From: Gymnorhina tibicen
Lineage: Eukaryota > Chordata > Aves > Passeriformes > Artamidae
DNA: 64,000 nucleotides
Assembly: GCA_013399875.1 (NCBI GenBank)
Contig: VXAZ01002401.1
Location: 124,001-188,000 of the forward strand
Direction: 5' to 3'
A program made the position numbers and the translations under genes. Below the pieces are notes generated by a model that was not told the DNA's origin, did not search any database, and saw only the letters and a program-made list of their open reading frames with translations. Each line of letters starts with the position of its first letter. Position 1 is the first letter of the stretch. This document shows, piece after piece, positions 58,976 to 64,000 of the stretch.

Positions 58976-61900
58976 AAAAGCAGTTTTTCACTCCCTTTAC
59001 CACAGCCAGCTTAGCAAGGAGAATGTTCAAGACATCTGGGATTTCATGGACTGCAAAAATTTGAGGGATGAGGATAATCTCAGTTTGGGGACACACACAG
59101 CAGCTGCTGCAGCCAAGCCTCTTCCAGGTTTCTGGGCACTGCAATAATGTATTTATATGAAAAATAATAATTAATTTAAAATTGGGAACCTTGCTTTTGC
59201 AGCTGATGTGTCTTTGCTTTCACCCTGAGCAACAGAGACAAATATAGTCAGAAAACAAAGCGGTTGCAGCGCCCTTGGCAAAGAAGTGTTGCAGTCTCCT
59301 GACCTCTTATTTCACTACTAGAAACCTTATTTCGACATCATTTTAACTCCCTGCACAGGTGAGAAAGAAATCCTGGTATCAAAATAAGGTTAAAAATGAA
59401 AGAGGGATACGGAGAGAGCAGACAAATAACACACATTAGACATTATTAATGCTCCAGCCACACACAGTTTGGTTGGAACATGGAAAGGAGCAGCACCAAA
59501 AGCAGTTTGGGACAGGTAAATCTGCCAGCTGACCTCTCTGTAATTGTCCTATGGATCTTGATTTCAGTCATATACTGGTAGTATAACATATCTAATAAAT
59601 TCAGTGTGAGAAAATCCAGATTATTTGTCTTGAAACAGCTTTTAATCCTGACTTTTAACAAATTCGTGCTTCATTCAACTGAAACACCGCTGAACTTTGT
59701 CAACCCCACCTGACAACTTTTTTTTTTTTTCTTTTCTGTTAGACCCCAATTAAAAGCAGAGTAAAAAATTAAACTCAAGAGTGAGATGTTAATAAAAGAG
59801 ACTCAGAAAATCTGGGTACTCAGACAAGAAATAACGTTAATGCTGCAATGACCTGCGCAGGCTGGAAATGCCATCTGGTGGTTGCAGGTTCAGAGCAGCT
59901 CAGGAGAGAAAAATTTTGTGTTTGCTGGGACAGTGAGGGTTGGTTCTCTACCACATTTTACGGAAGCGTGGGGGATAAACAGCAAATAGGGATCTGTGTT
60001 AAGCAGAAAAATCAGTTAGGATAGTGATTGTAATTTTGGAAAAGCAACATTTATTTCCCAATGTAAAACACTGAAATAATTATTGCTTCGATTACTGGAA
60101 CAGCTGGCACTAGGGCACTGCACTGGAACACGGATCAGTGTGGCAATACTTAAGCAAGCTCAATAAATTAACTTAAAAACACAAATTTTGGAAAAGTGAT
60201 TGGGATTTGTTAGTTTAGAAAAAACACAGCAGGCTGAGCTGGCAACAGTTCCCAAAAAGGTCTGGTGCTGCTGCAGAGAGGAACCTCAGCGATGGCCCTG
60301 CACAGGCAGGACCAACCCAACCAGGGCCACTTGCAACCAAAAGGATGAAAATTAGATAGAGGGCATTAAAAACTTTCAATATTTTAGTGTTTACTGCACA
60401 GAACCAGTCCAAGGAGCTTTGTTAGAGATGAATGCTCACAGTGAGGGATCCTCCCGGGGTGGTGGATGTGTCCTGCTCCGCTCCTGGAGGAGACAGGCGA
60501 GAAGCAACAAATACTTTTTGAAAGTCCCCTGCAGCCTACACTTTTTTTTTTGCAGACATGGAGTGAGAATTCCAACAGAATTCACGTGATTTCATTCCTT
60601 AACTCAAGCTTTCTGCCATAAATGCAGCGCGCTGCCCTTAATTTATTTTTCTGTTCCACAATGCCCCATTGATTCTTCCTGGACAATGACAATCAGATGT
60701 CACAGACAAAGGGAAATGAATGAAATCTGACACATTTATTTAAGCCTGCAGCAGACTAAATTATAAATAAATCCTGCTTTTTCTGCAGCACAAAGGTTGC
60801 AGACTGACTGTCCCTGTGGACTCTGCTCTCTTCTCACTACTTAACAGACTTTCCAACACTTTCTTTTGTCCTGATAGCAATCTCTCAGCAGGACTTTTGG
60901 CAGACACATGTATTATGTGTCAAAACTGAAGTGGAAATAACTGATGGGAAGCACAAAAATCTGATGGGAATAGTTATAATAAGGAAATGAATAAACATCA
61001 AAACAGTAAAACATAACCAGAAAGAATACAGCCAGAAAGCTTCCGAGCTGCTACTTGTCTGACATGAGCAGTAAGGCCATTTTCAGAGTTAAGATTGCTC
61101 TGTATTAATATAAAGAACGTTAATATATGCTGTACTTAGGTTTATATGTTAATTTAATTCATTTCCATTCTTATTTTAATGCTGTTAGAAAACAAAGCTC
61201 TCACTAGATGAGCTTTAAATGTACTATAAAAAGCATATAGTAGATTAATTTCTAGAACACTTCTATTTAGAAACCCACTGACCACAACTACATTTAGGAT
61301 GAGTTACTACTGTACATCTGCTCCTCTCATCCATCACTTTGACTGACCTAAAAACCCCAAATAATTTGGCAAGTGGAAAAGTAATCCATACACTCAGTAT
61401 TTAGGACTACATACAGGAGGCTCTGGAGGTGCAGCTAAATAAATATATTGGGTGTAAGATGTGGCTACAATGCTTTGGGAAACGCCGATGATTCCCTGAA
61501 AAGTGATGATTTCTGCCCTAAAAATTGCCTCCACCCTTCCAAATGCAGACTCTTCCTGTAGCAGGGCTGGGACACAAGGAGCAGGAAGAGCATTAAGGTT
61601 TGAGTGGAGATGGAGAGTCTGATCAGGACAGCACATAATACATGTCTGGAGGATTATCTGGGACAACCAGGATGAGAAGGAACTCAGAAACACGTGGCTG
61701 ATCAGGCTGGAGCGTCAGAAGGATCACCTGGCAAAGAAATTCACAGAACTTCAAAACGATTGATGGATGCAGACTCCACAGGAGCAATGGAACAGACGAA
61801 GTCCCACCAACATTCCAAGCCATGGTGGTGCTGGGCTTCGAGAAAAGTCTCGTTCAGGAATCCAGAATTAGCTGGAATTCTGCCTCATTCAGTCAGAAAA

Positions 61901-62712
61901 TGAAGCAATGTTTGGTCATCTTCATGCACACAACCCAGATTTCTGTGTTGCTGGTTTGGCTCCTTAATTCAGGACAGGTTTTTGTTCAACCAAGCTGAAC
62001 TCAAATAAATAGCTACTCCTGTCTAGTCCCCATTTGTGAAAAGTCTCTTTATTTTATTCTATTCAGAAAAGAAGTATAAATTATATTTCATGCAATTTAG
62101 CCATTAATCTGTCTGGCTGGAACTAGACTTAATTCCAAAACAGGTCATGTGTTTTGAACATGATTTTAAACTTGCAGGTATCCCTTCTAATCACTGCTAC
62201 CCTTTGATGGATTCTTTGATTTTGCTGTTCACTGGACACTTGGTCAATCTCCAGGATAATGAAATTCCTACGAACTAATGTAGAAATCACATTCAGAGCT
62301 ATTATTTCTTATAATAATTCACAGAGACTGGAAATAACTTTATTTTCTATGCTTGCAAGTCAAACAGGCCTGCTAAAAAGCAATTACAAACTCAACATGC
62401 GGGTTCTTTTGCATTTACTGACACGTGTTGATGCTGGAAATGTGTAAGCTTCCCATTTCTTTCCAATTAAAACAAAAAATGGCTTTTTTTTAGCACTGGT
62501 CACAACTCTGCATTTTCTTACCACCATTATTTTATCCTCATTTATCAACAGATGACAGAACAAGGCAACCTTACACTGGGGATTGACTCTCACAAACCAG
62601 CTACACCAAAAAAAAACCTCTTATAGAATAGTTTGTGCTAAGTTACATATCTCGAAATTCAATAATGGTCAGTGACAATATATTAAATAAAATTGTAATA
62701 GTGGTGAATTTT
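58976..62712. other. Non-coding DNA, no gene recognised
   Basis: Long AT-leaning unique-looking stretch with a T-run at 59718-59730. A pair of adjoining minus-strand frames (61394-61693 and 61623-61823) is discussed under findings. Confidence 0.55.
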
Positions 62713-62755
62713 CAGCTCCACTGAAGTTACAGGCAAAATTTACAGAACTTCATCC
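62713..62755. repeat. Relic of ancient amniote repeat (CCATTGAAGTCAATGG type)
   Basis: 'tcagctccactgaagttaca' then 'ggcaaaatttacagaacttc' parallels, in the opposite sense, the relic at 18186. The call is by pattern only. Confidence 0.33.
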
Positions 62756-64000
62756 TCAGCCTCTGTCTAAAAACAGGGATAGAGGTATCAGTCCTCAAAA
62801 ATACTGCACCAGTTTCCTTCTAAAATAACACCAAAGTGAGTCAGATCTCAGCAAACCACATCAGACAAACTCGGTTTTTGAGTTAATCTCAGTGTTGCCT
62901 GGTTTTGCTTTTCAATATAAATCCATATTTGAGTTGAGTAAGAGCCAGGAGCCCGGTCTGCCGTGGTGCTGCAGTCCCAGTGGAGGTCAGAAAGTGAAAG
63001 CACCATTTCAGACTCACAGGAAATGGTCATTTACCTCGAGTGGTCACACTAAGGACAACTTCAAGCTGTGCTCAGTTTTCAGGTTTATGCTTATCTCACT
63101 TTCCTTTAACTGCAGTCCTTAACAGCTCCCCAGGAGGAACAGAGCATCAGATAAAAGTCTAATCCAAGGCATATCAGTAACAAATACGGGCACAAAGAGA
63201 TGGAGCTCTCCAGGAACTCTCAGTGGGGACATTGTCTGCTCCCTCGAAATTTAACAGAAACTTTAACTTCTCCAGGAGCTCAGCGAGGCCATCATTAAAT
63301 GGCTTTCATAACCTTTAAGATTTTGCAATTCATAGTGAAATTCCTCAGTGCCTGTTAACTGATTTTATATCACATAAAAGGTTTTTCTCATTTATTTTGG
63401 TTGCAAGCCATATGGGCATCACCACTTTTCAGCACGTTGTGTAGGCAGAAAATGTTCCCCTGTTGGACAGAGTGGTAAAAGCATTTTCTCCACAGAAAGG
63501 AACTCTTCATAATAATCTTCATGAGGATTATTTAGTGGTTCTCCCCATGGCAGGAGGCTGAGGTAAGGCATGGACAAACTAGAAGGTACAGTGCAAAGAA
63601 ACTTCTCAGTACCAGGCAACAGATAAAACACACACCAGGTATGATGCTGACATGAATGACCACTTCTGCTGCAGACTGGGAGTAGATCAATACTATACAG
63701 CCCAATTCATAAAACATAAAATGACTTTTTAAAGTTGCTATTGAAGCTGTACTCTCTATCAATAATATTACAATCTTACACTAATTCATATCAAACAGAT
63801 ATGAAAAAACAAGTTAAATCTGCATTGCACTTGATTCCCCAAGTTCTTATGTCTGCTCCACATAAAAATTAATGATTAATAATATTGGCCAAATGTTTAA
63901 AATTAAATCAGTGAACCCATAAATGATAGGAGATGTAACCCTCAGGGGGTAAAACTGAATTTGTTTCCTTTCTGGGGGGAAAACCACCCATATATCCTTG
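62756..64000. other. Non-coding DNA, no gene recognised
   Basis: Nothing assignable was seen up to the right edge of the window. Confidence 0.55.

Noticed and set aside
60140..60175. L2-like tail 'caagctcaataaatt'
   Set aside because: Too short and AT-rich to separate from chance.
1..64000. tRNA, rRNA, snoRNA, endogenous retrovirus, DNA transposon, CRISPR array or bacterial gene
   Set aside because: Scanned by eye for B-box-like motifs, paired LTR ends, retroviral coding motifs, direct repeats with spacers and operon-like frames; none was supported.

Overview
This is vertebrate nuclear DNA, most likely from a bird. The evidence is a set of 3'-truncated CR1 LINE fragments on both strands, several showing the usual CR1 3' end (GATTCTATGA-type in plus copies, ATAGAATCAT-type in minus copies). 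There is no Alu, B1, L1 or other mammalian repeat, and the non-repeat DNA is AT-leaning and CpG-poor. A passerine is plausible but cannot be shown from the sequence alone. No complete or partial protein-coding gene, tRNA, rRNA, bacterial operon, CRISPR array or endogenous retrovirus could be recognised. The window reads as intergenic or intronic DNA in a gene-poor region.

Layout: Positions 30-1245 are a strong CpG island broken by a 569-base assembly gap (379-947). It is the best promoter candidate here. From about 1.25 to 13 kb the DNA is unique-looking and AT-leaning. It contains an unusually readable MIR-like (CORE-SINE) copy at 4789-5080, a perfect 18-bp palindrome at 6531-6548 and two minus-strand CR1 ends. 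From 13.0 to 15.1 kb there is a cluster: an ancient CR1 piece, a younger CR1, a CpG-rich block and another CR1. From 15 to 45 kb CR1 scraps, old repeat relics and a second MIR-like copy are scattered through candidate conserved elements. From 45 to 59 kb the content is richer: a CpG-rich block at 45.5-45.95 kb, a nine-copy 26-bp tandem array with a 104-bp higher-order period at 48871-49104, two long minus-strand CR1 copies (50.15 and 54.5 kb), an A-rich tract, and three stretches that look like conserved regulatory DNA (51.84-52.14, 52.92-53.42 and 58.14-58.32 kb). The last 5 kb hold little beyond one old repeat relic.

The window therefore looks like regulatory or desert DNA beside a CpG-island promoter at its left edge, decorated by old and young CR1 and CORE-SINE relics. 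Repeat calls rest on remembered family consensus features. Calls of conserved non-coding DNA are inferences from composition only, because no alignment was possible.
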